A DNA stretch of 39,868 bases from Caloramator sp. (GCA_026418935.1 JAOAAJ010000042.1:1-39868); one strand, 5' to 3'; counted from the first letter of the stretch, positions 1-9,231 are shown. The notes: a model not told the origin generated them from the sequence alone. A program made the numbers and translations.

Positions 1-642
1 ACCTCCTACCATACAAAGTCTTGTTCTTTGGGCATAAGCACCAACAATTAACCCAACAACAAGTGCCAATAAAATTGGAGCGTGCTGTGAACCTGGCCCC
101 TTTTGACTAAACATTAAAACTGCTGAACCAGAAATTAATAATATAAATAGTGCTATATTTATCAATGGAAATATAAATCCTTCTGCCTTGTTTAGATTGT
201 AGGTTCTTTTTAATGTAAATCCCTTGTTTAAAAATAATATTCCTAAACCTATTCCTACTGTAAACCCTATTATTCCAAATATTGCATTTAGATCTCCACC
301 TGCAAGTCTTAAAACCATTCTTAGTGGACAACCTAAAAACATTAAGGCTCCAACCATAACTATAAAACCTAATACAAATCTTGTAAGAGGTGATGAGCCT
401 CCTCTTGATTGAAACTCCTTTTTACCATAGGACATTAGAAAAGCACCAAGTACTATACCTATTATTTCAGGTCTAACATATTGAACAACTTCTGCCCTAT
501 GTAAACCAAGACCTCCCACTGTATCTCTTATAAAGCAGGCAATGCAAATACCCATATTAACTGGGTTTCCATACTTTACAAGAAGAACTGACAATATACC
601 CACAATAAAACCATTAATAATAATTGATTTTTTAGAACCCAT
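1..642 (-). CDS. yedE: YedE-family selenium/sulfur membrane transporter (3' end cut by window)
   Basis: Polytopic inner-membrane protein of the YeeE/YedE (Sulf_transp) family. From the ATG at 640-642 the frame stays open for 214 codons to the window edge, so the C-terminus is missing. The ATG follows a GGGGGA ribosome site. The protein is almost wholly hydrophobic helices with Gly-rich turns. The early block GNPVNMGICIACFIRD followed by LGLHRAEVVQYVRPE, and a second half with LGCPLRMVLRLAGGD, match the selenium-metabolism YedE/FdhT subgroup, where small conserved Cys-containing motifs in the membrane handle a reduced sulfur or selenium species. No selD, selA or sirA-like gene lies inside the window, so the selenium role is by family resemblance only. 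Another YeeE-like thiosulfate or sulfide carrier is the alternative. Confidence 0.82.
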   Translation of the reverse strand, partial: MGSKKSIIINGFIVGILSVLLVKYGNPVNMGICIACFIRDTVGGLGLHRAEVVQYVRPEIIGIVLGAFLMSYGKKEFQSRGGSSPLTRFVLGFIVMVGALMFLGCPLRMVLRLAGGDLNAIFGIIGFTVGIGLGILFLNKGFTLKRTYNLNKAEGFIFPLINIALFILLISGSAVLMFSQKGPGSQHAPILLALVVGLIVGAYAQRTRLCMVGG

Positions 643-676
643 ATAAATCCCCCTTTTTTCTGAATTTTCTACTATA

Positions 677-706
677 AGTATAATTTATTTGTACACAGAT
701 TGTTAA
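677..706 (-). promoter_or_regulatory. Candidate sigma-A promoter for yedE
   Basis: On the minus strand TTAACA (701-706) and TATACT (677-682) are separated by 18 bases, about 35 bases upstream of the yedE start. The spacing is acceptable and the hexamers are near consensus, but the region is AT-rich, so chance matches are easy. Confidence 0.4.
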
Positions 707-757
707 ATAGATAATTTTTATGGATAACTATTTTTTATTAAATTTACCTATAAATGT

Positions 758-803
758 AAAGGTGCTGTGAAGCGTTAATACATTAAATTTTCACAGCACC
801 TTT
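758..803 (-). terminator. Intrinsic terminator after nfnB
   Basis: A perfect 14-bp inverted repeat (AAAGGTGCTGTGAA at 758-771 and its complement at 790-803) with an 18-base loop lies 37 bases past the nfnB stop. The distal arm ends in three U residues on the minus strand and the next bases are AT-rich, so the U-tract is weak. Confidence 0.7.
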
Positions 804-840
804 ATATTTAATTGTGTTTAATTCCATATTATGGTTCAAT

Positions 841-2223
841 TCACCTTTCACCTATGTGGCAATATTTATCTATTGCGTAGGCGGCTTTTTTACCTGCCTC
901 CATTGCAAGTATTACAGTTGCAGCCCCCGTTACTGCATCTCCACCTGCATATACTCCCTCCATAGTTGTTTTTCCTGTTTCCTCTTCAACTATTATGCAT
1001 TTTCTATTGTTTATTTTTATTTCGCTTGTTGTATAGGTAATTATTGGATTTGGTACAGTTCCTATTGCCATAATTACCGTATCAAATTCTTCAATATAAT
1101 CTGATCCCTCAATTTCAACAGGTGTTCTTCGTCCTGTCTCAACGGCATCCCTAAGTTCCATTTTTCTAAGTACCATTCCCTTTACCCAACCTTTGTCATC
1201 CTTAAGTATCTCAACTGGATTTGTTAAAACATCAAATATTATTCCTTCTTCCTTTGCGTGATGCACTTCCTCTAATCTTGCTGGCATTTCCTCCTCTGTT
1301 CTCCTATATATAATATGAACCTCTGCACCAAGCCTTACTGCTGTTCTTGCAGCATCCATCGCAACGTTTCCTCCACCAACTACTGCTACTTTTTTGCCTA
1401 TCTTAAGTGGTGTATCATACTCATCTATAAAGGCTCTCATTAGATTTACCCTTGTTAAAAATTCATTGGCAGAGAAAACACCATTTGCATTTTCACCCTT
1501 TATTCCCATAAACTTTGGAAGTCCAGCTCCTGTTCCAATAAATATAGCATCATAGCCCATTTCATCCATTAGCTGATTTATCGTCACTGTTCTTCCAACA
1601 ATTACATTAGTCTTTATTTGAACACCTAATTTTATTAAATTCTCTATTTCTCTTTTTACTATTTTATCCTTTGGAAGCCTAAATTCAGGAATTCCGTAAA
1701 CTAAAACTCCTCCTGCTTCGTGAAGTGCCTCAAATACAGTAACTTGATAGCCTAAATTCGCAAGAGTTGATGCACAGGACAATCCTGCTGGTCCACTTCC
1801 AACAACAGCAACCTTCTTACCATTAGTAGGCCTTCTCTCTACCACATCTAAATTATTCTCTAATACATAATCTCCTATAAACCTTTCTAACTTTCCTATT
1901 GCAACTGCTTGTCCTTTATTTTTAAGAACACATCCACCTTCACACTGTATTTCCTGTGGGCATACTCTTCCACAAATAGCAGGAAGATTGTTATACCTGA
2001 ATATAACATCTGCTGCCTCTTTAAACTCTCCCTTTTTTATGTTATCTATAAACTTTGGTATGTCAATTCCAACAGGACACCTCTTTACACAATTAGCATT
2101 TTTACAGTTTAAACACCTTGAGGCCTCCTTAATTGCCTCCTCTACACTATAACCTAAACAAACTTCATCAAAGTTTTTTATTCTCTCCATAGCGTTTAAT
2201 TCTCTAACAGGAACTCTTTGCAT
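841..2223 (-). CDS. nfnB: NADH-dependent ferredoxin:NADP oxidoreductase subunit B (GltA-like)
   Basis: Large subunit of the cytosolic flavin-based bifurcating transhydrogenase NfnAB, which couples reduced ferredoxin plus NADH to reduction of two NADP. An N-terminal 4Fe-4S domain carries CLNCKNANCVKRCP and CGRVCPQEIQCEGGC. It is followed by an FAD site (VAVVGSGPAGLS), an NADPH site (VAVVGGGNVAMDAART) and the C-terminal GGDAVTGAATVILAMEAGKKAA-like FAD cap. The frame is open from an ATG at 2236-2238 that overlaps the nfnA stop, but GGAGGG at 2231-2236 is the ribosome site for the ATG at 2221-2223. That gives about 460 residues starting MQRVPVREL, the usual family length. It was once annotated as glutamate synthase small subunit; the adjoining nfnA, and no large subunit in the window, argue for Nfn. 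Confidence 0.92.
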   Translation of the reverse strand: MQRVPVRELNAMERIKNFDEVCLGYSVEEAIKEASRCLNCKNANCVKRCPVGIDIPKFIDNIKKGEFKEAADVIFRYNNLPAICGRVCPQEIQCEGGCVLKNKGQAVAIGKLERFIGDYVLENNLDVVERRPTNGKKVAVVGSGPAGLSCASTLANLGYQVTVFEALHEAGGVLVYGIPEFRLPKDKIVKREIENLIKLGVQIKTNVIVGRTVTINQLMDEMGYDAIFIGTGAGLPKFMGIKGENANGVFSANEFLTRVNLMRAFIDEYDTPLKIGKKVAVVGGGNVAMDAARTAVRLGAEVHIIYRRTEEEMPARLEEVHHAKEEGIIFDVLTNPVEILKDDKGWVKGMVLRKMELRDAVETGRRTPVEIEGSDYIEEFDTVIMAIGTVPNPIITYTTSEIKINNRKCIIVEEETGKTTMEGVYAGGDAVTGAATVILAMEAGKKAAYAIDKYCHIGER

Positions 2224-2237
2224 AGATAAACCCTCCA

Positions 2238-3092
2238 TTAAAAACAGCTACATTCTCTGCTATGATGTAATCTTCTTACTTCCTCATCCTTAAACATATT
2301 CTGTCTATTTATTGCCTCATCAAAATCTACTAAATGTCCATCAAATTCTGGCCCATCTGTACAGGTAAATTTAGTTTGACCTCCAACGGTTACTCTACAA
2401 GCACCACACATACCTGTACCATCAACCATTATTGAGTTTAAACTAACTGTTGTTTTTATACTATATTCCTTTGTAAGAAGACAAACAAATTTCATCATTA
2501 TCATTGGACCTATTGCTACAACATCATCATATCTATTACTCTCATCAAATAACTTTTTCATAAAATCAGTAACTCTGCCCTTAAAGCCTAAGCTTCCATC
2601 ATCAGTACATATATATACTCTACACCCTAACTTTTCTATTTCATCCTTTAATATAACCAATTCTTTATTTCTTGCACCAATAACTACATCACAGTCTATT
2701 CCCTTTTCTCTTAAATACTTAACTTGTGGGTACACTGGTGCTGTACCTACTCCCCCTGCTACAAATAAAAACCTTTTTTGTCTTAGTTCTTCATTATTTA
2801 AATTAACAAATTCTGATGGATTTCCAAGTGGTCCTGCAAAATCTAATAAAAACTCTCCTTCATTTAATTTTGACATTTTAATTGTAGAAGCACCAACCAC
2901 CTGAAATACTATTGTAACTGTGCCTAATTGCTTATCAAAATCACATATAGTAAGAGGAACTCTTTCTCCCTTTTCATCTATTCTAACAATAACAAACTGA
3001 CCTGGTTTTGCAGACTTTGCAACCATTGGAGCCTTTACTTCAAACATTATTATATTTTCTGCTAAGGTCTTCTTCTTTAAAATCTTATACAT
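2238..3092 (-). CDS. nfnA: NADH-dependent ferredoxin:NADP oxidoreductase subunit A (SudB-like)
   Basis: Small subunit of NfnAB, 284 residues. It has a ferredoxin-NADP reductase fold: an FAD-binding barrel (RVPLTICDFD), a nucleotide site (FLFVAGGVGTAPVYPQ, about 108-123) and a C-terminal 2Fe-2S lobe. In the lobe the usual first cysteine of the PyrK pattern is Asp (D224, then C229, C232 and C244 in VDGTGMCGACR and TCTDGPE). A three-Cys/one-Asp ligand set is the hallmark reported for NfnA, which supports Nfn over dihydroorotate dehydrogenase subunit PyrK. The ATG has GGAGGT six bases upstream. Its stop overlaps the upstream in-frame ATG of nfnB, so the two genes form one operon and are probably translationally coupled. 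Confidence 0.92.
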   Translation of the reverse strand: MYKILKKKTLAENIIMFEVKAPMVAKSAKPGQFVIVRIDEKGERVPLTICDFDKQLGTVTIVFQVVGASTIKMSKLNEGEFLLDFAGPLGNPSEFVNLNNEELRQKRFLFVAGGVGTAPVYPQVKYLREKGIDCDVVIGARNKELVILKDEIEKLGCRVYICTDDGSLGFKGRVTDFMKKLFDESNRYDDVVAIGPMIMMKFVCLLTKEYSIKTTVSLNSIMVDGTGMCGACRVTVGGQTKFTCTDGPEFDGHLVDFDEAINRQNMFKDEEVRRLHHSRECSCF

Positions 3093-3277
3093 TTATATAC
3101 CTCCAATTAATGCAATGTTATTTTGTATTAACTTCATTTTTGGCTTTAGACATATAATTATATATTATTTAAATAAAAGGTTAAAATCAAGTTATACAGG
3201 GTAAATATTTTTTGATTATCAAAGTATTTTTGTGTACTTATTTATTTATACGCAATATTTTAAGGTTAATCATTCAA

Positions 3278-3313
3278 AATTAAGGACAGGCATCTTAATA
3301 CCTGTCCTTAATT
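3278..3313 (-). terminator. Terminator of the tsaE-aroE operon
   Basis: Thirteen-bp perfect stem (AATTAAGGACAGG at 3278-3290 and its complement at 3301-3313) around a 10-base loop. It overlaps the last codons and stop of aroE. The minus-strand arm ends in AATTTTG, so the U-run is short. Confidence 0.7.
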
Positions 3314-4131
3314 TCAACTTCTTTATATATAATCTCAAATATCTCCTTAATAATTTCATCATCTATACTTACCCCATTCCATATCTTTTGTGCTTTAACA
3401 GCCTGTGCTATTAGCATATATAACCCATTAACAGCCTTAAGTCCCATTTCCTCTGCCATTTTTAAAAATAATGTTTTTGTTGGATTGTAAATTAAATCAA
3501 TTGCTACACTATAATTTTGAAGTATATCTTTGTCAACTGGTGAAAAATTAATATTTGGATACATTCCAACTGGGGTACAGTTTATTATATAGTCTAAATT
3601 ACGAAGGTTATGTAGCTCACCATATTCAATGCATTTTATCCCTTTAAATTTATCCTCTGCACCTACTTTATCTCTGCTTACTAAAACTATTTCACCTATT
3701 CCATTATCTAAAAGAGAGCTTATTACTGCCTTTGAAGCCCCTCCACTTCCTAATACTACAGCACCCCTATTTTTTATTTCAATATTATAAACATCAAGCA
3801 TAGCTTTAAAACCAAAGTAGTCTGTATTGTATCCTATCATTAGATTATCCTTGAGATCTATTGTATTAACAGCACCTATCTTTTTGGCCTCATCCGATAT
3901 ATCATCTAAAAACTCCATTATCTCAAGCTTATATGGAATTGTAACATTTAATCCTTTTACTTTGTTCTTAAGTTCACTTATTTTTTCCTTTAATCTGCCT
4001 CTTTCAATTTCAAATAAAATGTATTCACCCTCAATATTTAGTCTTTTTAATATCTCATTATGAATAATAGGAGAGTAACTATGGGAAAGTTTCTCTCCTA
4101 TTAAGCCATATACGCCTTTTATACCATCCAT
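3295..4131 (-). CDS. aroE: Shikimate dehydrogenase
   Basis: NADPH-dependent reduction of 3-dehydroshikimate to shikimate, in the cytosol. Its 278 residues match the family length. The N-terminal substrate domain has LIGEKLSHSYSPIIHNE and the catalytic GLNVTIPYK lysine region, then YNTDYFG; the nucleotide domain has VVLGSGGASKAVISSL and INCTPVGMYP. The ATG lies inside the last codons of aroC (13-base overlap), with AAGGATGG as ribosome site, so translation is coupled. It is the last gene of the operon, and the terminator stem covers its stop codon. The paralogue YdiB is less likely given the aroA-aroC neighbours. Confidence 0.95.
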   Translation of the reverse strand: MDGIKGVYGLIGEKLSHSYSPIIHNEILKRLNIEGEYILFEIERGRLKEKISELKNKVKGLNVTIPYKLEIMEFLDDISDEAKKIGAVNTIDLKDNLMIGYNTDYFGFKAMLDVYNIEIKNRGAVVLGSGGASKAVISSLLDNGIGEIVLVSRDKVGAEDKFKGIKCIEYGELHNLRNLDYIINCTPVGMYPNINFSPVDKDILQNYSVAIDLIYNPTKTLFLKMAEEMGLKAVNGLYMLIAQAVKAQKIWNGVSIDDEIIKEIFEIIYKEVEIKDRY

Positions 4132-5219
4132 AAATATCCATCCTTTTCAATAAGTAAGTCTAAAATACCTATTGCCGCTACAGCCTCAACTACAGGAACT
4201 GCACGTGGCACAATACAAGCATCGTGTCTTCCTTCAACCTTTAATTTTACATTTTGCATTAAATCAATATCCACCGTATCCTGTTCCTTTAATATTGATG
4301 GAGTAGGCTTTATAGCAACCCTAAAAACTATAGGCATTCCATTTGTTATTCCACCTAAAATTCCACCGTTGTTATTTTTTTTTGTTTTTATTTTTCCCTT
4401 ATCTATAATAAACTCATCATTTGCCTCTGAACCTGTCATTTTTGTTATATTAAAACCTTCTCCAAACTCTACGCCCTTAACTGCTGGTATTGAAAAAAGT
4501 AATTGGGATAATTTTGACTCAACCGAATCAAAAAAAGGAGAACCAACACCAGCTTCTACGTTTATTATTGCTGCTTCAATTATTCCACCTAACGAATCTC
4601 CCTTTTCCTTTGCATCTAATATTGCATCCTTCATTTTTTGTATAACGCCATCATCTAAAACAGCAAATTCCTTATTATAAAGTGCCTCTATTGTTTCTTT
4701 ATATATATTACAATAGTCAAAACTACTATCCTCTATATCCTTTATACTCTTTATATGTGCACCTATTACTATCCCCTTCTTTTTTAATACCGTTTTTGCT
4801 ATTGCACCAACAAAAACAAGTGGAGCTGTTAGCCTACCTGAAAAATGTCCACCACCTCTATAATCATTGAAACCATTGTATTTTATAAATCCCGTATAAT
4901 CTGCGTGTCCAGGTCTTAATATATTCTTTATCTTATCATAATCCCTTGAATGCTTGTTTTCATTTAAAATGATACTACAAAGAGGTGTTCCTGTTGTCCT
5001 TCCATTAAAAAAGCCACTTAATATTTTGATTTCATCCATCTCTTTTCTTGGAGTAGATACGCTGCTTCTACCCGGTGCTCTTCTTGACATTTCTCTTTTT
5101 ATAAAATCAAAATCAAGCTCTAATCCTGCAGGAAGACCATCTATTACAACTCCTATTGCTTCTCCGTGTGACTCCCCAAACAAAGAAATTTTTATATTTT
5201 TTCCCCACATACTACTCAT
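4119..5219 (-). CDS. aroC: Chorismate synthase
   Basis: Converts 5-enolpyruvylshikimate-3-phosphate to chorismate using reduced FMN. About 366 residues, family-typical. Signatures: SLFGESHGEAIGVVIDGLPAG near the start, RAPGRSSVSTPRKE, the RPGHADYTGF region, GGGHFSGRLTAP, and the C-terminal GRHDACIVPRAVPVVEA. The frame extends upstream to a GTG at 5229-5231, but the ATG at 5217-5219 (MSSMWGKNIKIS) is preceded by AGGTGG and matches how the family begins. This ATG overlaps the stop codon of aroA, and the 3' end overlaps aroE by 13 bases. The order aroA-aroC-aroE performs three of the last four shikimate steps; shikimate kinase is not in this cluster. Confidence 0.96.
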   Translation of the reverse strand: MSSMWGKNIKISLFGESHGEAIGVVIDGLPAGLELDFDFIKREMSRRAPGRSSVSTPRKEMDEIKILSGFFNGRTTGTPLCSIILNENKHSRDYDKIKNILRPGHADYTGFIKYNGFNDYRGGGHFSGRLTAPLVFVGAIAKTVLKKKGIVIGAHIKSIKDIEDSSFDYCNIYKETIEALYNKEFAVLDDGVIQKMKDAILDAKEKGDSLGGIIEAAIINVEAGVGSPFFDSVESKLSQLLFSIPAVKGVEFGEGFNITKMTGSEANDEFIIDKGKIKTKKNNNGGILGGITNGMPIVFRVAIKPTPSILKEQDTVDIDLMQNVKLKVEGRHDACIVPRAVPVVEAVAAIGILDLLIEKDGYLWMV

Positions 5220-6489
5220 ACACTTCACCACCTAATTTTTTAAAGTGGTCAAAAAAGTTTGGATAGGATTTTTTAACAGCATCATAATTTTGTATTATCA
5301 CAGGTTCTCTACATCTAATTGAAGCAACTGCAAGTGCCATAACTATTCGGTGGTCATTCCAGCTATCTACAACACCACCATCTAATTTTTCCTTTCCTTT
5401 TATAAAAAGTCCATCCTCAAATTCTACAACATCTGCACCTAATTTATTAAGTTCTGTTGCAATTGCCTTTAACCTGTCTGACTCCTTTATTCTCAATCTT
5501 TTTGCATTTACTATCCTTGTTGTTCCCCTACTTAAGGCTGCAAGTGATGCGATTATTGGAGTTAAATCTGGACACTGGGATACATCAATTTCTACCCCTT
5601 CTGTTATAGAATTTTGAGTAGTTAAAAAGTCTCCATCAACTATTATCTTTCCCTTCATTTTCCTTATAATATCTACTATTACCCTATCACCCTGAAGTGA
5701 ATTTGCATTTAAACCACTGCATTTAATTTCTTCACCTAAAAGCCCTGCCACCAACCAAAAGGCCGCCTGTGAATAGTCTCCCTCAACTCTATAATCTGTA
5801 GGTATATATCTTTGACCTCCTTTAATATAAAACTCTCTATAGTCATCATTTACTATATCTATTCCAAAACCTTTTAAAACATCTAAAGTCAAATCCACAT
5901 ACCCCTTAGATTCAAGATGAGTTGTCAAAACTATTTTAGAATCTTCATCAAGAAGAGGAAGTGCAAACATAAGGCCTGAAATAAACTGTGAGCTTATATT
6001 CCCTGCAACTTCATAAATTCCACTCTTTAAAGTTCCTTTTATAGTAAGGGGAAGCCTTCCACTATCATTTTTATATTTTATACCCTTCTCTTGAAATATC
6101 TTATAGTAAACATCAAGGGGTCTTTCAACTAATTTACCTCGACCAGTAAAGGTAACCTCACTATACTGTAAAAGAGAAACAGGGATTAAGAATCTCAAAG
6201 TTGACCCTGACTCCCTGCAATCTATTTCCTTCTCTATTAAATTAAGTTTTTCTCTACCTTTAATCAAAAGAGTGCTACCTTCACCTTTATTATCTATATC
6301 ATATGTAACTCCAAAGGCCTTCACCGCCTCAAGTGTTGCTGTAATATCCTCTGAAAATATAATGTTTTCTACTCTACTTATTCCATCTGTCAAAGACGCA
6401 CATATTATTGCTCTATGGCTTATGCTTTTAGAGGAGGGGATTTCTACACACCCCTTTAAACTTCTTGGTATTATTTTTATACTCTTCAC
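5212..6489 (-). CDS. aroA: 3-phosphoshikimate 1-carboxyvinyltransferase (EPSP synthase)
   Basis: Joins phosphoenolpyruvate to shikimate-3-phosphate. About 425 residues with both six-fold lobes: SKSISHRAIICASL at the N-terminus, CRESGSTLRFLIP in the PEP-binding region, GDYSQAAFWLVAG mid-protein, RIKESDRLKAIATEL and the C-terminal WNDHRIVMALAVAS. Two GTG codons could begin it. The first (6496-6498) is itself part of the GAGGTG ribosome site, so the second (6487-6489), six bases further on and giving MKSIKIIPRSLKG, is preferred. The CRESGSTLR form differs from the GNAGTA(M/V)RP block of class I enzymes and is more like class II, glyphosate-tolerant types; that class call is inference from motif memory. 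Confidence 0.95.
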   Translation of the reverse strand: MKSIKIIPRSLKGCVEIPSSKSISHRAIICASLTDGISRVENIIFSEDITATLEAVKAFGVTYDIDNKGEGSTLLIKGREKLNLIEKEIDCRESGSTLRFLIPVSLLQYSEVTFTGRGKLVERPLDVYYKIFQEKGIKYKNDSGRLPLTIKGTLKSGIYEVAGNISSQFISGLMFALPLLDEDSKIVLTTHLESKGYVDLTLDVLKGFGIDIVNDDYREFYIKGGQRYIPTDYRVEGDYSQAAFWLVAGLLGEEIKCSGLNANSLQGDRVIVDIIRKMKGKIIVDGDFLTTQNSITEGVEIDVSQCPDLTPIIASLAALSRGTTRIVNAKRLRIKESDRLKAIATELNKLGADVVEFEDGLFIKGKEKLDGGVVDSWNDHRIVMALAVASIRCREPVIIQNYDAVKKSYPNFFDHFKKLGGEVYE

Positions 6490-6506
6490 CAAATTCACCT
6501 CAAACT

Positions 6507-7583
6507 TTAATATCTTACTCCCTTTATTCCAGAACCTATTTCCTTTGACATCTTAATTATGTTTTTATGATACTCTATTCCTCCATCAACCCTATTTTCC
6601 TTTAAAAGAAGAGCTGCATCTAAATCAACCTTTTTTATTCCAAGCCTGCCACAGGCAAGGGATGCCGCAAAGGTAATGCCTACACTACTCTCCATCATAC
6701 TACCTATCATACAATCAACACCATAGGCTTCTGCTATAGATAATATTTTTTGTGCATTATATAGCCCACCGCACTTCATAAGCTTTATATTCAATATATC
6801 ACAGGCTCTATTTGATAGAAGCCTTACTGCATCCTGAAGTGAAAATAAAGATTCATCTGCCATAATAGGTATGTATGTATTGTCGGTTACATACTTCAAA
6901 CCCTCTATATCATAATAGGGTACTGGCTGTTCAATTAGCTCTATATCAAGTCCCATATCCTCCATTTTTCTAATCGTTCTAACTGCCTCTTTTGCACTCC
7001 ACCCTTGATTTGCATCAAGTCTTATCTTTATGTGCTTTGGAACTGCATCTCTTATAGCCTTAACCCTTTTTATATCAAGTTCACTATCAATTCCAACCTT
7101 AATCTTTAGAGTATTAAATCCTCTTCCTACATACTCCTTTGAATCCTCTGCCATATCCTTTGGTTCTTTAACACTTACTGTTATATCTGTTTCAACTTCT
7201 GACCTTGCACCACCTAAAATAATATTTAAAGGTTTTTTGCACATCTTTGCAAATAAATCATAAACTGCCATATCAACTGCAGCCTTTGCACTTGTGTTTT
7301 TGATAAGACATTTATTTATTCTATGCATTATATTTTCTATCTCTTCAATATCCATTCCCTTTATAGCGGGAAATATATAATTAAATACAGCATCCTTTAT
7401 GTTCCCCTCTAAATCACCTGTTATAACAGGTGTTGAGGCTGCTTCACCATATCCTACACTACCATCATCTGTATAAAGCTCTAATATGTAAGTTTTTAGC
7501 GTTGTAACCTCTCTTAAGGCTGTTTTAAAGGGTTTTTCTAAAGCTACCTCAAGCGTTTTTATATCTACTCCACTTATTTTCAT
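6507..7583 (-). CDS. ykfB: Dipeptide epimerase (L-Ala-D/L-Glu epimerase type), enolase superfamily
   Basis: Muconate-lactonizing subgroup enolase-superfamily enzyme, 358 residues, likely epimerizing L-Ala-D-Glu or related dipeptides in murein recycling. The catalytic set is visible: Lys pair in LKIKVG (about 162-164), first metal ligand in IRLDANQGW, second in LIEQP, third in IMADES, and the opposing Lys in NIKLMKCGG. The N-terminal capping domain (VGYGEAASTPVITGD) fits dipeptide epimerases. It sits 16 bases after rimI and 17 before aroA, so it is co-transcribed with aromatic synthesis genes with no evident pathway link. Exact dipeptide specificity cannot be read from sequence. o-Succinylbenzoate synthase is the main alternative, disfavoured by context. 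Confidence 0.87.
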   Translation of the reverse strand: MKISGVDIKTLEVALEKPFKTALREVTTLKTYILELYTDDGSVGYGEAASTPVITGDLEGNIKDAVFNYIFPAIKGMDIEEIENIMHRINKCLIKNTSAKAAVDMAVYDLFAKMCKKPLNIILGGARSEVETDITVSVKEPKDMAEDSKEYVGRGFNTLKIKVGIDSELDIKRVKAIRDAVPKHIKIRLDANQGWSAKEAVRTIRKMEDMGLDIELIEQPVPYYDIEGLKYVTDNTYIPIMADESLFSLQDAVRLLSNRACDILNIKLMKCGGLYNAQKILSIAEAYGVDCMIGSMMESSVGITFAASLACGRLGIKKVDLDAALLLKENRVDGGIEYHKNIIKMSKEIGSGIKGVRY

Positions 7584-7599
7584 TTTATCCCCTCCAAAT

Positions 7600-8058
7600 T
7601 TAATTTTTATCTAAATCGTACTTCCACATAATATAGGCATCTTCTCCTGTATCTTGATAATATCCCTTTCTTGTTGCAACACAAACAAAACCTTTTTTCT
7701 TATACAGATTAATTGCAGGTATATTTGATACCCTAACTTCAAGTGTCATAGCATTTATACTTCTTTTTTTTGCCTCATCAATCAAAACATCTACTAATTT
7801 TTCGCCAAGTTTAGATCCTCTAAACTCTGGATGAACTGCTATGTTTGTGATATGACCTTCATCAATCATACACCACATACCAGCATATCCTATTATCTTT
7901 TCTTTGTATTTTAAAACCTTATATACTGCACAGCTATTTCTTGTAAGTTCAGTGTAAAAGGCCTCTTTACTCCATGGAGTTTTAAAACTTAAAACTTCAA
8001 CCTCATAAACCCCATCTACATCTTCCATTTTCATATCATCTATAATATAATCATTCAA
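7600..8058 (-). CDS. rimI: Ribosomal protein S18-alanine N-acetyltransferase
   Basis: GNAT-fold acetyltransferase that acetylates the N-terminus of S18; in this context it may also be functionally tied to TsaB/TsaE. Motifs: VLSFKTPWSKEAFYTEL near the start, acetyl-CoA loop EFRGSKLGEKLVDVLI, and VRVSNIPAINLYKKKGF. A TTG at 8056-8058, preceded by AGGTGAG inside the end of tsaB, gives about 152 residues, the normal length. Reading the frame from further upstream (to 8172) would add about 38 residues translated from the tsaB region and looks wrong. The TTG start overlaps the tsaB stop, implying coupled translation. Confidence 0.9.
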   Translation of the reverse strand: MNDYIIDDMKMEDVDGVYEVEVLSFKTPWSKEAFYTELTRNSCAVYKVLKYKEKIIGYAGMWCMIDEGHITNIAVHPEFRGSKLGEKLVDVLIDEAKKRSINAMTLEVRVSNIPAINLYKKKGFVCVATRKGYYQDTGEDAYIMWKYDLDKN

Positions 8059-8761
8059 TCTTCTCACCTGTCCTCTTTTCATATTCCCTTTCTGCTTGAG
8101 ACTTTCTAATATATAAAGGACTGAAGGTATAAATATCTGAAACTTCTCCTTTATTATATTTTTTAAGTGCAATCTCTCCTATGCTTGATGCCCTTGGAAG
8201 CATATTATTTTGTGTTGAAAAAAGGGCCCTATCCTTTAATCTATCCTTGATTTTTCCACTATGTATTGAAACTGCATCACCACAGAATAAAATTTTGTTG
8301 TATATTTCAAGCTTTTCAAATAGTTCATCTATATGCAGTGCATCTATCTGCATTATATTATTAAGTTCTCCATCTTTAAACTCATAAAGTGCAGTATATA
8401 CATTATCCCTTAATGCATCCATAATAGGACAGATTACACCATCAAAATGCCCCTGCTGATATGCCATTGCTTCAAGGCTTGAAACTGTTATAAAGGTTTT
8501 ATTTGAACCTTGAACCATTCCCTTTGCTGCTGCAACACCTATTCTAAGTCCTGTAAAGGAGCCTGGTCCTCCTGATACAGCAATTATATCAATATCCTTT
8601 AGGTTGTTTTCTGTAATCTCAAGTAACCTCTCTATCATTGGAAATAGAATTACAGAATGTTGCATCTTATGGTTAAGATATATTTCACCCTCAACCTTTT
8701 CATCAGATACAATAGCCACAGTTGCAACGCTTGATGACGTATCCATTGCTAAAACCTTCAT
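8051..8761 (-). CDS. tsaB: tRNA threonylcarbamoyladenosine synthesis protein TsaB
   Basis: Inactive ASKHA-fold partner of TsaD in making t6A37 on ANN-decoding tRNAs. 236 residues. Begins MKVLAMDTSSSVATVAIV and has the family block DIIAVSGGPGSFTGLRIGVAAAKGM (about 60-83). The N-terminal half is conserved and the C-terminal half is variable, as usual. The ATG overlaps the tsaE stop by one base, with GGAAGGTG upstream. tsaD itself is not in the window. The adjacent order tsaE-tsaB-rimI is the standard Firmicute arrangement. Confidence 0.94.
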   Translation of the reverse strand: MKVLAMDTSSSVATVAIVSDEKVEGEIYLNHKMQHSVILFPMIERLLEITENNLKDIDIIAVSGGPGSFTGLRIGVAAAKGMVQGSNKTFITVSSLEAMAYQQGHFDGVICPIMDALRDNVYTALYEFKDGELNNIMQIDALHIDELFEKLEIYNKILFCGDAVSIHSGKIKDRLKDRALFSTQNNMLPRASSIGEIALKKYNKGEVSDIYTFSPLYIRKSQAEREYEKRTGEKIE

Positions 8762-9189
8762 TATATTTCACCTTCCAATCCACTTATTTGTACTTCTCTA
8801 ACATTATCTTCTAACTTTTTAATGTATATATATTTTTTATCCTTTGGAAGGAGCTCATCTACCATATCTCCCCATTCAACAACACAAACTCCATCTCCAT
8901 ACAGATATTCATCAAAGCCTATTTCGTACATTTCATATATATCATCAATTCTATATACATCAAAATGGTAAAATGGAAGTCTTCCCGTATATTCATTTAC
9001 AATTGTAAAGGTAGGGCTTGTGATATAATCATCCACACCAAGTCCTGCTGCTATTCCCTTTGTAAGATTAGTTTTTCCTGCACCTAAGTCACCATTTAAG
9101 GAGATTACATCTCCCTTTTTAAGCATTGTACCTATTTTATATCCTAATTCAAAGGTTTCTCTTTCATTATTTGTGATTATAGTCTTCAT
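8761..9189 (-). CDS. tsaE: tRNA threonylcarbamoyladenosine synthesis ATPase TsaE
   Basis: Small P-loop ATPase that drives the TsaBD complex in t6A formation. 142 residues. Walker A GDLGAGKT at 33-40, then TSPTFTIVNEY and YHFDVYR, and the C-terminal VVEWGD motif, all diagnostic. First gene of the seven-gene operon. The ATG at 9187-9189 has a GAGGT about 10 bases upstream, and a promoter is visible 40-70 bases upstream. The stop codon overlaps the tsaB start by one base. Confidence 0.95.
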   Translation of the reverse strand: MKTIITNNERETFELGYKIGTMLKKGDVISLNGDLGAGKTNLTKGIAAGLGVDDYITSPTFTIVNEYTGRLPFYHFDVYRIDDIYEMYEIGFDEYLYGDGVCVVEWGDMVDELLPKDKKYIYIKKLEDNVREVQISGLEGEI

Positions 9190-9231
9190 CTATTACACCA
9201 ACCTCACAAGTATTTATTTTGGCATAAATCT